Positions 42,108 through 54,146 of a stretch of 64,000 nt of DNA are shown here, piece by piece. Location: contig NZ_CP107780.1 in assembly GCF_036345175.1 (NCBI RefSeq), positions 3,534,001 to 3,598,000 on the forward strand. The letters run 5' to 3'. Position numbers and translations under genes: made by a program. The stretch is from Streptomyces sp. NBC_00576 (GTDB taxonomy: Bacteria > Actinomycetota > Actinomycetes > Streptomycetales > Streptomycetaceae). The first letter of the stretch is position 1, and each line of letters begins with the position of its first letter. The notes beneath the pieces were generated by a model. That model was not told the origin of the DNA, did no database searches, and saw nothing but the letters and a program-made list of their open reading frames with translations.

Positions 42108-43091
42108 ATGTACCGCTTCATCCTCCGCCGGACGCTCAGCGCGCTGATGATCCTCCTCGTCATCAGCGCGATCACCTTCGTCCTCTTCTACGTCGCCCCG
42201 CGCGACCCGGCCCGCAGCGCCTGCGGCAAGCTCTGCACACCGGAGACGCTCGCGCTCGTCCGGCGCAACCTGGGCATCGACGACCCGTTGCCGCTGCAGT
42301 ACTGGCACTGGCTGGCGGGCGTGTTCGTGGGCCGCGACTACACCGGCCTCGGCCACTGTTCTGCGCCCTGCCTCGGCTACTCGTTCACCAACCACGAACC
42401 GGTCCTCGGTCTGATCACCAACCGCTTCCCCACCACCCTGTCCCTCACGCTGGGCAGCACGGTGGTGTTCGTGGTCCTCGGCGTCGGTACGGGCATGCTG
42501 GCGGCGGTGAAGCAGGGCCGGGCCGTGGACAAGATCGCGTCGTCGATCTCGCTGGTCGGCTCGTCCCTGCAGATCTACATCGTCGGTGTCGTCGCCATGT
42601 ACTACCTGTCCGACCAGTGGGGCATCCTCCCCCGCCCCCAGGACAGCGTCGGCTTCACCCAGGACCCGGTGGCCTGGTTCAAGGGCCTGCTGCTGCCCTG
42701 GTTCGTCCTCGCGATCATCTTCACCGCCAACTACACCCGGATGACCCGCTCCCAGCTCGTGGAGACCCTCGCCGAGGACTACGTCCGTACCGCCCGCGCC
42801 AAGGGCCTGTCCCGCCGCACGGTGTTCTTCCGGTTCGCCTGGCGGGGCGCGATGGGCCCGATCGTCACGATCCTGGGCCTCGACATCGGCTATCTGCTCG
42901 GCGGCGCGATCATCACCGAGGAGACCTTCGGCCTGCACGGCATCGGCGCCCTGTCCATCAAGGCGGTACGGGACAACGACCTGCCGCTGCTGCTGGGGGT
43001 GGTCCTGGTGGCCGCGGCTGCGATCGTCGTGGCGAACATCCTGGTGGACGCGGTGTACGCGCTGATCGACCCGCGGATCAGGCTGGCATAG
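42108..43091 (+). CDS. oligopeptide ABC importer permease (DppB/BldKC-like)
   Basis: A 327-residue permease: 'MYRFILRRTLSALMILLVIS' is the DppB-type first helix. A periplasmic insert has four Cys (ACGKLC and HCSAPC). The EAA loop is 'RTARAKGLSRRTVFFRFAWR'. BldKC at 47622 has the same four-Cys pattern, so this loop is a shared feature of both systems. The ATG at 42108 is preceded by AGGGAA. The ATPase gene begins eight bases after the stop. Confidence 0.92.
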   Translation: MYRFILRRTLSALMILLVISAITFVLFYVAPRDPARSACGKLCTPETLALVRRNLGIDDPLPLQYWHWLAGVFVGRDYTGLGHCSAPCLGYSFTNHEPVLGLITNRFPTTLSLTLGSTVVFVVLGVGTGMLAAVKQGRAVDKIASSISLVGSSLQIYIVGVVAMYYLSDQWGILPRPQDSVGFTQDPVAWFKGLLLPWFVLAIIFTANYTRMTRSQLVETLAEDYVRTARAKGLSRRTVFFRFAWRGAMGPIVTILGLDIGYLLGGAIITEETFGLHGIGALSIKAVRDNDLPLLLGVVLVAAAAIVVANILVDAVYALIDPRIRLA

Positions 43092-43099
43092 GGGGCTTG

Positions 43100-44146
43100 G
43101 TGACCTTGGCCGAACCGGTGGCTGCCGCCCCCTTCCTCTCCGTACGGGACCTGAAGGTGCACTTCGCCACCGACGACGGTGTGGTGAGGGCGGTGGACGG
43201 CCTGTCCTTCGACGTGGGGCGCGGCCGGACCCTGGGCATCGTCGGCGAGTCCGGCTCGGGCAAGTCGGTGACGAACCTGGCGATCCTGGGCCTGCACGAC
43301 CGTACGCGCACGACGCTGGCCGGGGAGATCGTCCTGGACGGCCAGGAGTTGCTGACGGCGCGGGAACGGGAGCTGGAGAAGCTGCGCGGCAACAAGATGG
43401 CGATGATCTTCCAGGACTCCCTGGCGTCCCTGTCGCCGTACCACACGGTGGGCCGGCAGATCGCGGAGACGTACGCCAAGCACACCGGTGCCTCGCGCAG
43501 GGAGTCCAGGGCCCGTGCGGTCGAGATGCTGAGGCGGGTCGGCATCCCGCAGCCGCAGCTCCGCGCCGACGACTACCCCCACCAGTTCTCCGGCGGTATG
43601 CGCCAACGGGTGATGATCGCCATGGCGTTGGTGTGCGACCCGGAGCTCCTGATCGCCGACGAACCGACGACAGCCCTGGACGTCACGGTCCAGGCCCAGA
43701 TCATGGACCTGCTCAAAGACCTCCAGCAGGAGTTCGGCACGTCGATCGTCTTCATCACGCACGACCTCGGCGTCATCTCCCGTATGGCGGACGACATCCT
43801 GGTGATGTACGCGGGCCGGGCGGTGGAGCGCGGCACCCGTAGCGAGGTACTGCGGACGCCTGAACACCCGTACACCTGGGGTCTGTTGGGTTCGATGCCG
43901 ACGCTGAAAGCCCCGGTGGACGTCCCGCTGTCCCCGATCCCGGGCACACCTCCGTCGCTCCTCGACCCGCTCCCGGGCTGTCGCTTCGAACCGCGCTGCG
44001 CGTTCACGGAACAGGTGCCGGCGGGCCGCTGTGCGAACCGGAGCCCCCTCCTGCCCGGCACCGCCGCCCACGGCGCCGCCTGCCATCTGACGCCGGCGCA
44101 GCGCACGGAGTACCACGCCGACTACGTCACCGCGCAGGTCTGCTGA
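43100..44146 (+). CDS. oligopeptide ABC importer ATPase (DppD/BldKD-like)
   Basis: 348 residues. Walker A is 'GESGSGKS', the signature 'HQFSGGMRQRVMIAMAL', Walker B 'LLIADEPTTALD', H-loop 'FITHDLGVISRM'. The C-terminal OppD extension has the Cys motif 'GCRFEPRCAF..C' that binds an Fe-S cluster in some members. The GTG at 43100 is the start. DppD-type proteins normally work with a DppF-type partner; none follows here, because the next gene is on the other strand. Confidence 0.93.
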   Translation: MTLAEPVAAAPFLSVRDLKVHFATDDGVVRAVDGLSFDVGRGRTLGIVGESGSGKSVTNLAILGLHDRTRTTLAGEIVLDGQELLTARERELEKLRGNKMAMIFQDSLASLSPYHTVGRQIAETYAKHTGASRRESRARAVEMLRRVGIPQPQLRADDYPHQFSGGMRQRVMIAMALVCDPELLIADEPTTALDVTVQAQIMDLLKDLQQEFGTSIVFITHDLGVISRMADDILVMYAGRAVERGTRSEVLRTPEHPYTWGLLGSMPTLKAPVDVPLSPIPGTPPSLLDPLPGCRFEPRCAFTEQVPAGRCANRSPLLPGTAAHGAACHLTPAQRTEYHADYVTAQVC

Positions 44147-44524
44147 TCAGCCCAGCTCCCCGCGTTCCACACAGAATTCGTTGCCCTCGGGGTCGGCCAT
44201 GAGGACCCATCCGCCGCCGTCGGCCCGGCGGTGGTCCGCGACGACCCGGGCGCCGAGGGAGACCACGCGCTCGACCTCCTCGTCCCGGGTGCGGCCGTGC
44301 GGCTGCAGGTCGAGGTGCACGCGGTTCTTGACCGTCTTGCCCTCCGGGACCCGGATGAACAGCAGCCTCGGCCCGCCGTCCGGGTCGGCGATCAACGCCT
44401 CCGGGTCACCGGGCTTGTCGTCGTCGGCGAGCGGCCGGCCGAACAACTCGCTCCAGAACAGGCCGAGATCGTAGGGGTCACCGGTGCAGTCGAAGGTGAT
44501 GCTGTGGATCGTGGGGAAAGACAA
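44147..44524 (-). CDS. VOC-family (glyoxalase-fold) protein
   Basis: A 125-residue single-module VOC protein: 'ITFDCTGDPYDLGLFWSELFG' and 'HLDLQPHGRTRDEEVERVVSLG', ending 'WVLMADPEGNEFCVERG'. Such proteins act as dioxygenases, lyases or binding/resistance proteins; the role here is unknown. The start is TTG 44524, preceded by GGAGG at a good spacing. Its stop directly abuts the convergent ATPase stop: the shared TGATCA at 44144-44149 encodes both. Confidence 0.85.
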   Translation of the reverse strand: MSFPTIHSITFDCTGDPYDLGLFWSELFGRPLADDDKPGDPEALIADPDGGPRLLFIRVPEGKTVKNRVHLDLQPHGRTRDEEVERVVSLGARVVADHRRADGGGWVLMADPEGNEFCVERGELG

Positions 44525-44868
44525 CGAGGCCTCCAGGCCATGTGAGGAACACCGCCTCGCAGCGTCCCGGACCCCGCCCGGAATGTCGAACGATTAAGAC
44601 GGTGACGAGGCAGGCGCATCCGAGTGCGCATCGCCCCAGGTCTGATCGCAGAGGCACTGGACACAGGCGTCGTCCACGAAGATCCATACAGCCTTGCGGT
44701 CGTCCGTCGTCCGTCGTCCGCCGGACGACCGCGAGACGGCTGAGCGAGAGACCGGTCACCGGCCGGCACACCACGTCCTCCCGCTGGAAGATGTCCGCGT
44801 TTCCCGCCGAGACGAGTACCGCCTGCCACGGTGAACCGGAGCCCGCCCCGCGGCCGTCGGCGTCGCCC
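44525..44868. other. 344-base gap between two VOC genes
   Basis: Contains three tandem copies of GTCGTCC at 44699-44719. A 39-codon plus-strand frame at 44624-44743 ('VRIAPGLIAEALDTGVVHED') has no neighbours or clear family and may be a gene remnant. No other gene is supportable. Confidence 0.4.
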
Positions 44869-45372
44869 TCAGCCGGCCGCGGACGGGCCGACCGCGGCCG
44901 AGGTCACGGACGCCGAGTGGGCCACCGCCCGTCGGCCCTCCGCCACGAGTTCCACCTCGAACCCGTCCACGTTCTCCAGGTATGCCGCGTAGTGCCCCGC
45001 CCCGCCCGCATACGGATGCCGGTCGGGGAAGAGCAGGGTCCAGCCGTGGGCCGGGGCCTCCATCACCAGGGCGTCCAGGGCCGGACGTGAAGGGACGCGG
45101 AAAGCAAGGTGGTTGAGGCCTGGACACAGGCGGTCGTGGCGGTCTCCGCGCAGGGCCGGCGAGTGCTCGACCACCACGTAGGTGTCCCCGTGCCGCCAGC
45201 TCCTGCCCTCCGGCCAGCTCTGGTACGGGACGCACCCCAGGCGCTCCAGGAGCCAGCCCCAGGAGGTGACCGCACGGTTCAGGTCCGGCACCCACAGCTC
45301 GACGTGGTGGAACACCGCGCTCCCGAGTCCCTTCAACGACGAGGGGCGGGGGTCCGTGACCCCCGCCCCCAC
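44869..45372 (-). CDS. VOC-family (glyoxalase-fold) protein
   Basis: 167 residues with a VOC fold: 'VFHHVELWVPDLNRAVTSWGWLL', 'GLNHLAFRVPSRPALDALV' and 'YAAYLENVDGFEVELVAEG'. The His/Glu positions of a metal site are present (His near 22, His near 88, Glu near 141). It is different in sequence from the other VOC gene, so not a recent duplicate. The start is GTG 45372. It lies 40 bases after the bldKE stop on the same strand and may be a trailing member of that operon. Confidence 0.83.
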   Translation of the reverse strand: MGAGVTDPRPSSLKGLGSAVFHHVELWVPDLNRAVTSWGWLLERLGCVPYQSWPEGRSWRHGDTYVVVEHSPALRGDRHDRLCPGLNHLAFRVPSRPALDALVMEAPAHGWTLLFPDRHPYAGGAGHYAAYLENVDGFEVELVAEGRRAVAHSASVTSAAVGPSAAG

Positions 45373-45412
45373 TCCGAGTTCGCCACCGCCGCACGACGCG
45401 CGGAACTCCGGG

Positions 45413-46531
<1,119 letters not shown>

Positions 46532-46544
46532 GTCTCGGTGCTCC

Positions 46545-47606
46545 CTAGCGCAGCCGGGGCTGGATCTTGTCGATGAAGATGGTCTGCTTCTGCTCGGCCG
46601 TCAGGTGGCACGCGGAGGCGCGCCCCTCGCCCAGCGACGGACGGGCATCGGTGCACAGTGTGCCCGACACCTCGTCCTTGAAGGCGCACCGCGGGTGGAA
46701 CGGGCAGCCGGAGGGCGGGTTGAGCAGCGACGGCGGCGAGCCGGGGATCGGCTCCAGCGCCTCGTTGATGTCGCCGTCCAGGCGCGGCATGGAGCTCAGG
46801 AGGCCCCATGTGTAGGGGTGCTTGGGCGCACCCAGGACCTCGCGGACGGAGCCGCGCTCCACGGCCCGCCCCGCGTACATCACCAGCAGGTCGTCGGCCA
46901 TGTTCGAGATGACGCCGAGGTCGTGCGTGATGAAGATGATCGCGGAGCCGAACTCCTGCTGGAGGTCCTTGAGCAGGTCCAGGATCTGGGCCTGCACCGT
47001 CACATCCAGCGCGGTGGTGGGCTCGTCGGCGATCAGCAGGTCGGGGTCGCACATCAGCGCCATGGCGATCATCGCGCGCTGGCGCATACCGCCGGAGAAC
47101 TGGTGCGGGTAGTCGTCGTAGCGCATCCTCGGCTGCGGGATGCCGACCTTCTCCAGCATCTCGACGGCGCGGTCCTTGGCCTCCTTCTTGGAGGCGCCCC
47201 GGTGCTTCATGAACGGCTCGGCCAGCTGCCGGCCCACCGTGTAGAAGGGCGAGAGGGCGGTCAGCGGGTCCTGGAAGATCATCGCCATCTTGTTGCCGCG
47301 GAGCTGCTCCAGCTCCCGCTCCGTGGCGGTGACGAGTTCCTTGCCGTCGAGCACGATCTCGCCGTCGACAGTGGTGGAGCGCGCGTTGTGCAGGCCCAGG
47401 ATCGTCAGGTTGGTGACGGACTTTCCGGAGCCGGACTCGCCGACGATGCCCAGGGTCTTGCCGCGCTCGACGTCGAAGGAGAGGCCGTCGACCGCCTTGA
47501 CGATGCCGTCCTCGGTGGAGAACTGCACCTTCAGATCACGCACCGAGAGGAAGCTCTCCGGACCGGTCGGGGCCGGGGCGTCCTCGGTCTTGGTCAGTGT
47601 GGTCAC
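46545..47606 (-). CDS. bldKD: BldKD, oligopeptide importer ATPase (DppD-type)
   Basis: 353 residues. Walker A 'GESGSGKSVTNLTILGLH', signature 'HQFSGGMRQRAMIAMAL', Walker B 'LLIADEPTTALD', and the 'SGCPFHPRCAFKDEVSGTLC' Cys motif. It is very close to the ATPase at 43100, so the two operons share a recent common ancestor or undergo exchange. GTG start at 47606 with AGGAAG upstream. Confidence 0.87.
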   Translation of the reverse strand: MTTLTKTEDAPAPTGPESFLSVRDLKVQFSTEDGIVKAVDGLSFDVERGKTLGIVGESGSGKSVTNLTILGLHNARSTTVDGEIVLDGKELVTATERELEQLRGNKMAMIFQDPLTALSPFYTVGRQLAEPFMKHRGASKKEAKDRAVEMLEKVGIPQPRMRYDDYPHQFSGGMRQRAMIAMALMCDPDLLIADEPTTALDVTVQAQILDLLKDLQQEFGSAIIFITHDLGVISNMADDLLVMYAGRAVERGSVREVLGAPKHPYTWGLLSSMPRLDGDINEALEPIPGSPPSLLNPPSGCPFHPRCAFKDEVSGTLCTDARPSLGEGRASACHLTAEQKQTIFIDKIQPRLR

Positions 47607-47621
47607 GGTGGTTCGTTCTTC

Positions 47622-48599
47622 CTAGGAGAGCCGGACGCGCGGGTCGATGTAGGCGTACGCGATGTCGGTGAGGATGTTGACGATCAGGATGAAGAAGGCA
47701 CCGAACATCATGACGCCCATGGTGAGCGGCAGGTCCTTGGTCCGCGCGCCCTCCACGGCGAGACGGCCGATCCCCTGGAGCGAGAAGGTCAGCTCGGTGA
47801 CCACGGCGCCGCCGAGCATGCCGCTGATGTCGATGCCGAGGACGGTGACGATCGGGATCATCGAGCCGCGCCAGGCGTACCGGAAGAACACGTACTTCTG
47901 GGACATCCCCTTGGCGCGGGCAGTGCGGACGTGCTCCTCCGCGAGCTGCTCGATCATCGAGGAGCGTGCCATACGCGTGTACTGCGCGGTGAAGATGGTG
48001 GCCATCACCAGCACCGGCAGCAGCATGCCGGTGAACCAGGTCCAGGGGTTCTCGGTGACCGGGTGGTATTGAGGGTTGTCCATCCAGCCCGTGCTGTAGA
48101 CGAAGATCAGCAGAACGATCGGGCCGAGCACGTAGATCTGGAACGAACTGAGCACCATGGACACGCCGGTGGCGATCTTGTCGACCATCGATCCGCTTCG
48201 GTACGCGGCGATCATACCCGCGCCGACACCGACGATGACGAAGACGATCGCACCGCCCGCGGTGAGCGTGAGGGTCGTCGGGAAGCGGTCCATGATGGTC
48301 GGCCAGACCATGTCGCCCGAGTAGAACGACTGTCCCAGGCAGGGTGCGCTGCAGTGCCCGGTCGGGAAGTCACGGCCCATCACGATGCCGGACATGAAGT
48401 CCCAGAACTGTTGCGCGATGGGCAGGTTGAGCCCGAGCGCCGTACGGATGTCTTCGAGTCTCGCGGGCGAGCAGTCCTTGCCACAGGCCAGTGAGGCGTA
48501 GTCGGAGGGCGCGGCGACGAACAGGAAGAAGGTGGCCGCACCGATCAGGAACAGGGTGACGACGGCACCGACCGTGCGCCGGAGGATGAACTGAAACAT
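47622..48599 (-). CDS. bldKC: BldKC, oligopeptide importer permease (DppB-type)
   Basis: A 325-residue permease starting 'MFQFILRRTVGAVVTLFLIG'. The outer loop has ACGKDC and HCSAPC, the EAA loop is 'RTARAKGMSQKYVFFRYAWR', and it ends 'YIDPRVRLS'. BldKC forms the channel with BldKA. A hairpin precedes it in the message, 3' of bldKB. Confidence 0.87.
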   Translation of the reverse strand: MFQFILRRTVGAVVTLFLIGAATFFLFVAAPSDYASLACGKDCSPARLEDIRTALGLNLPIAQQFWDFMSGIVMGRDFPTGHCSAPCLGQSFYSGDMVWPTIMDRFPTTLTLTAGGAIVFVIVGVGAGMIAAYRSGSMVDKIATGVSMVLSSFQIYVLGPIVLLIFVYSTGWMDNPQYHPVTENPWTWFTGMLLPVLVMATIFTAQYTRMARSSMIEQLAEEHVRTARAKGMSQKYVFFRYAWRGSMIPIVTVLGIDISGMLGGAVVTELTFSLQGIGRLAVEGARTKDLPLTMGVMMFGAFFILIVNILTDIAYAYIDPRVRLS

Positions 48600-48659
48600 G
48601 GCGGGAGGGCTGCTCTCTGCGGAGACGGTGGAGACGATGTGGGGAAGGGTTCACGGAAC

Positions 48660-48695
48660 CGCGGGGATGCGCTCCGCCTGGTGCGCACCCCCGCG
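48660..48695 (-). terminator. intercistronic hairpin between bldKB and bldKC
   Basis: CGCGGGG pairs with CCCCGCG and an inner GCGC with GCGC; the structure begins 16 bases after the bldKB stop. It probably attenuates read-through or protects the binding-protein message, giving more BldKB than membrane components. Confidence 0.6.
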
Positions 48696-48710
48696 ATCAG
48701 CCGTAGAGAG

Positions 48711-50516
48711 TTACGACTTCACGTACAGGCGCGTGATGTCGATGAGGCTCGACACCGAGCCGTAGCGGGCGCCGCCGATGTTCGAACCGGAGAGCTGGAA
48801 CTGCTTCGTGTACCACAGCGGAGCGGCCGGGATGACCTTCTCCAGCAGGTAGTGCTGGGCTTCCTTCCACGTCTTGGCGGCCGCGACCGGGTCCTCGGAG
48901 AGGGCCTTCTTGATCAGCGCGTCGACCTTGGGGTCCTTGACGTGGGAGTAGTTCGGGGAACCGTCGGCGACCTGGGTGCCGTCGTAGACGGGCGTGATGA
49001 CCGTGCCCGGCGACGGCCAGTCCTGGCCCCAGCCCGAGATGTAGATGTCGTACGGGTTGTCGAGCTTGCCGATCTGCTCGTAGTAGCTCGCGGAGTCGAC
49101 TTCCTTGGCCACGACGTCGAAGCCGACCTTGGTCAGGGCGTCCTCGATGGCGACCTTGCGCTTCTGGCCGGCCTCGGTGCTGGAGTAGGCGAAGACGACC
49201 TTCTTCTCGGCCGCCGGGACGTCCTTGAGGATCTCCTTGGCCTTCGCGATGTTGCCCTGCGGAGCCTTCAGACGGTCGTACGGGTCGTACGAGGCCTCGT
49301 AGCCCGGCAGGGTCGGGGCGAAGTAGTTCGGGGCCACGTCGCCGCCGTAGGCGCCGCCCTCACCGGCGATGAGCGACTTGGAGTTGACCGCGTAGGTGAT
49401 GGCCTGACGGACCTTGATGTCCTTGACCCGGTCGAGGTTGAACGTCAGCTGCATGACGTAGGGCTGGTAGCCCTTGACCGCCCGCTTGTTGACGGACGCG
49501 TTGCCGATGACGTCCTGGATCTGCGTGGCCTCGACGCTGCCGGTGAGCTGTATGGCGTTCTTGTCCTCGCCCTGGTCGGCGATCAGGCGCTTGGTCTGGG
49601 TCGCCTCGGTGACACCGAACTGGAAGTCGAAACCGTCGGCGTACTGGTGGCGCACGGAGTCGGAATTGGCGTCCCAGTTCGTGTTCTTCACGAGCACGAG
49701 TTCCTTGCCGACCTTGTACGAGGCGATCTTGTACGGGCCGGTGGCGACCGGGGCCTTGTCGTACTTCTCCTTCGTGTCCGTCTTCTCCGGGACGACGGCG
49801 TAGCCGGCCATGGCCAGCGTCTGCGGCAGGTCCGGGCGCGCCTGGTCGAAGTGGAAGACGACGGTCTTGGCGTCCGGGGTGTCCAGGACCGAGGCCGGCA
49901 GGTGCTTGCCGTCGAAGCCGCCGCCCGGCAGGAGCTTGCGGTAGTCGGACGCGTACTTCTCGCCGGCGAGCCAGGTCTGGAGGTAGGGCGGGCCGTCGAA
50001 GATGAACTTCGCGAACTGCCGCTCGACGGTGTGACGGACGTCGGCGGAGGTGATGGCCTTGCCGTTCTGGTCCTTGACGCCGTCCTTCAGCGTGAAGGTC
50101 CAGGTCTTGCCGCCGTCCGAGGACTTGCCCGAGTCGCTGGCGAGGTCACCCACGACCGTGACGTTGCCCTTGGCGTCTTCCTTGAACTGCGTCAGGCGAC
50201 GGAAGAGCAGGTTCGCGACCTGACCGGCGTCGGAGACGTAGATCTGGCTCGGGTCCAGGTGGGAGAGGCCCGCCTCCTGGTACACGTTGATCGTGCCACC
50301 GGTCTTGGCGCCCGCGACCACCTCGGCAGGACCGGTCGAGCCCGCGGCGTCCGCGTAGACGACCGGCTTCGACTGCACCGACGCTTCCTGCTGGTCCTTC
50401 TTCGAGTCGGTATCGGAGCTGCCGCCCTCGTTCTTGGAGCAGGCCGTGAGAGCGAGGGAACCGGCTGCGAGGGCGACGATTGCGGCGCGCGCTCTGCGCG
50501 AACTGTTGGACTTCAT
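48711..50516 (-). CDS. bldKB: BldKB, peptide-binding lipoprotein
   Basis: 601 residues. 'KSNSSRRARAAIVALAAGSL' and an LTAC lipobox with Cys26 form a Sec-type lipoprotein signal (two Arg but no Tat motif F). The body is SBP_bac_5 ('TFTLKDGVKDQNGKAITSADV'). In S. coelicolor BldKB is needed for aerial mycelium formation and takes up an extracellular oligopeptide signal. The ATG at 50516, with AGGTAGGT upstream, gives the expected ~600-residue length; a longer reading frame exists upstream. Confidence 0.87.
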   Translation of the reverse strand: MKSNSSRRARAAIVALAAGSLALTACSKNEGGSSDTDSKKDQQEASVQSKPVVYADAAGSTGPAEVVAGAKTGGTINVYQEAGLSHLDPSQIYVSDAGQVANLLFRRLTQFKEDAKGNVTVVGDLASDSGKSSDGGKTWTFTLKDGVKDQNGKAITSADVRHTVERQFAKFIFDGPPYLQTWLAGEKYASDYRKLLPGGGFDGKHLPASVLDTPDAKTVVFHFDQARPDLPQTLAMAGYAVVPEKTDTKEKYDKAPVATGPYKIASYKVGKELVLVKNTNWDANSDSVRHQYADGFDFQFGVTEATQTKRLIADQGEDKNAIQLTGSVEATQIQDVIGNASVNKRAVKGYQPYVMQLTFNLDRVKDIKVRQAITYAVNSKSLIAGEGGAYGGDVAPNYFAPTLPGYEASYDPYDRLKAPQGNIAKAKEILKDVPAAEKKVVFAYSSTEAGQKRKVAIEDALTKVGFDVVAKEVDSASYYEQIGKLDNPYDIYISGWGQDWPSPGTVITPVYDGTQVADGSPNYSHVKDPKVDALIKKALSEDPVAAAKTWKEAQHYLLEKVIPAAPLWYTKQFQLSGSNIGGARYGSVSSLIDITRLYVKS

Positions 50517-50615
50517 GTGGCGAATACCTACCTGTCGTTTGTTATCCATGAGTACTGCCTGACGCGGCTGGTAGGCCGACGCGGGGGCGGCAGTCACCCC
50601 CCACCAATGGACGGT

Positions 50616-51662
50616 CTAGCGCCCGGACTTGGGGTCGAAAGCGTCCCGGACCGAGTCTCCGAGGAGGTTGAAGGCCAGGACGAAGATCACCAGCGCCAGT
50701 CCGGGGAAGAAGAGGAACGCCGCGTCCTGCTCGGTGTAGTTGGCAGCTGCGGCGAACAGTCGTCCCCAGTCCGGGGTCGGCTCGACGAAGCCGACACCGG
50801 CGAAGGAGAGGAAGGCGATGGTGAGGATGGTGCTGGGCAGCTGGAACGTGAACTGCACCAGGATCGGCGTCACCACGTTCGGCAGGATCTCCTTGCGGAC
50901 GATCCGCCACGGCGAGGCGCCGGACACCTTGGCCGCCTCGACGAACTCCCGCTCCCGCAGGGACAGCACCGTCGAGCGGACCAGTCGGGCCATGCTCATC
51001 CAGCCCAGCAGCCACAGGACGATCAACATCGCCAACGCGCGGAAGTACGTGGGGGTCTCCTCCCGCGGGTCCACGAAGAACGCGGTCACCACAGGCATGA
51101 AGGCGATGAAGAACAGCTGCTGGGGGAAGGACAGGAAGAAGTCGGTGACCCGGCCGATCCAGTAGTCGGTACGGCCACCGAAGTAGCCGCCGATCAGACC
51201 GATGATCACGCCCGTGACCATCAGCAGCACGGTCACGCCCACCGCCATGTACAGCGAGGTGCGCATGCCGTACACCAGCATGGCGAACAGGTCACGTCCG
51301 TACTGCGGCTCCACACCGAACCAGTGGTCCCCCGAGACCCCGCCGAAGTAGCCGAGCGGCAGCCCGAACTGGTCCAGGATGGGCTTGTCCGCATAGGTCG
51401 GGTCCTGCCCGTACAGCGTGTACGGGTTGGTCCCGCTCAGCTTGACCAGCAGCGGCGCGAGCAGTGAGACCACGAAGTACAAAATCACTACCACGGCGCA
51501 GATCACACCGGTACGGTCACGCTTGAAGCGCTGCCACATCAGCTGCCCGGGGGAACGGCCCTCAAGGTTCTTCACGTCCTTGGACGGCCCGGGGATCGTA
51601 TCGAGCTCGGGGTCCAAGGCGATCGAGGGCCCGGAGCCTTCAGCCTTGGCTGGACTGGTCAT
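50616..51662 (-). CDS. bldKA: BldKA, oligopeptide importer permease (DppC-type)
   Basis: A 348-residue permease with a 40-residue cytoplasmic start, OppC_N segment 'RFKRDRTGVICAVVVILYFV', EAA loop 'EAAKVSGASPWRIVRKEILPN', ending 'DSVRDAFDPKSGR'. It is first in the operon, 350 bases of A/T-rich DNA upstream. The start at 51662 has GGGGGAAG nearby; upstream in-frame residues are not family-like. Confidence 0.87.
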   Translation of the reverse strand: MTSPAKAEGSGPSIALDPELDTIPGPSKDVKNLEGRSPGQLMWQRFKRDRTGVICAVVVILYFVVSLLAPLLVKLSGTNPYTLYGQDPTYADKPILDQFGLPLGYFGGVSGDHWFGVEPQYGRDLFAMLVYGMRTSLYMAVGVTVLLMVTGVIIGLIGGYFGGRTDYWIGRVTDFFLSFPQQLFFIAFMPVVTAFFVDPREETPTYFRALAMLIVLWLLGWMSMARLVRSTVLSLREREFVEAAKVSGASPWRIVRKEILPNVVTPILVQFTFQLPSTILTIAFLSFAGVGFVEPTPDWGRLFAAAANYTEQDAAFLFFPGLALVIFVLAFNLLGDSVRDAFDPKSGR

Positions 51663-52014
51663 GTGTGTTCTTCCCCCGGGGGGTTGGAGAGTTGAGCGCA
51701 GCACAGATACCGGCGGGTTCTGTGGTTTGGGGGAACTTTCGCCAAGTAAGTCAACGCGCGTCAAGGCCGGAAGGCATAGGGATCTCCCTACCGTCGATAT
51801 TTTGAGCAAAAATTGCAAAGATTGACACCTACGCGCGCTTGACACGTCGAACAGTAAATCCACCAAACGGACATAAAGGGATCGTTTTCTGTTTACATGT
51901 CCGAAACTTGATCGTTGGTTCACCGGTATCCGAACAGCCTCGCACAGCGCGCGGACAGAGATGCTGTCAGGGCGGGAGAACCTGCTTCCGGCGTGTCATC
52001 GCGGACACGCCGAA
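51663..52014. promoter_or_regulatory. A/T-rich control region of bldK
   Basis: No gene. The section 51780-51930 has a low G+C content unusual for this genome (GATATTTTGAGCAAAAATTG, AACGGACATAAAGGGATCG). It contains two TTGACA words on the plus strand (51819 and 51838 region), but on the minus strand, where bldK is read, I cannot place a confident -35/-10. It is the likely site of developmental regulation. Confidence 0.45.
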
Positions 52015-52043
52015 GGCCCGGCGCCCCACTGGGGGGCCGGGTC
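52015..52043. terminator. hairpin downstream of typA
   Basis: GGCCCGGCGCCCC-ACT-GGGGGGCCGGGTCC forms an imperfect stem about 50 bases after the typA stop. Confidence 0.55.
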
Positions 52044-52090
52044 CTCGTGACGTCAGATCAACGTCGTTTCAGCACCTGATCAGTACCTGG

Positions 52091-53998
<1,908 letters not shown>

Positions 53999-54146
53999 AG
54001 TGCGGCGTACTCCCGGAGTGGTGAGGACGGCCTGCGTATGCGTCTGCGTCACGCGGGCCCTGCCGGGCTGAACATGCCACGGCCTTACCCCATCGTACGG
54101 GCCCGGCGCGGTAGGGGCTCGCCGGGCCGTACGGGTGAGGCGACCG

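Noticed and set aside
44624..44743. 39-codon plus-strand frame as a real gene
   Set aside because: No family, no neighbours on that strand, and only a weak purine stretch upstream. Recorded in the gap entry as a possible remnant.
48639..51467. Very long plus-strand reading frame (942 codons) opposite bldKB and bldKA
   Set aside because: It is a high-GC shadow of the true minus-strand genes. Its translation is dominated by Arg, Gly, Asp, Val and Leu with no family motif, while the minus-strand genes have full signatures and ribosome-binding sites.
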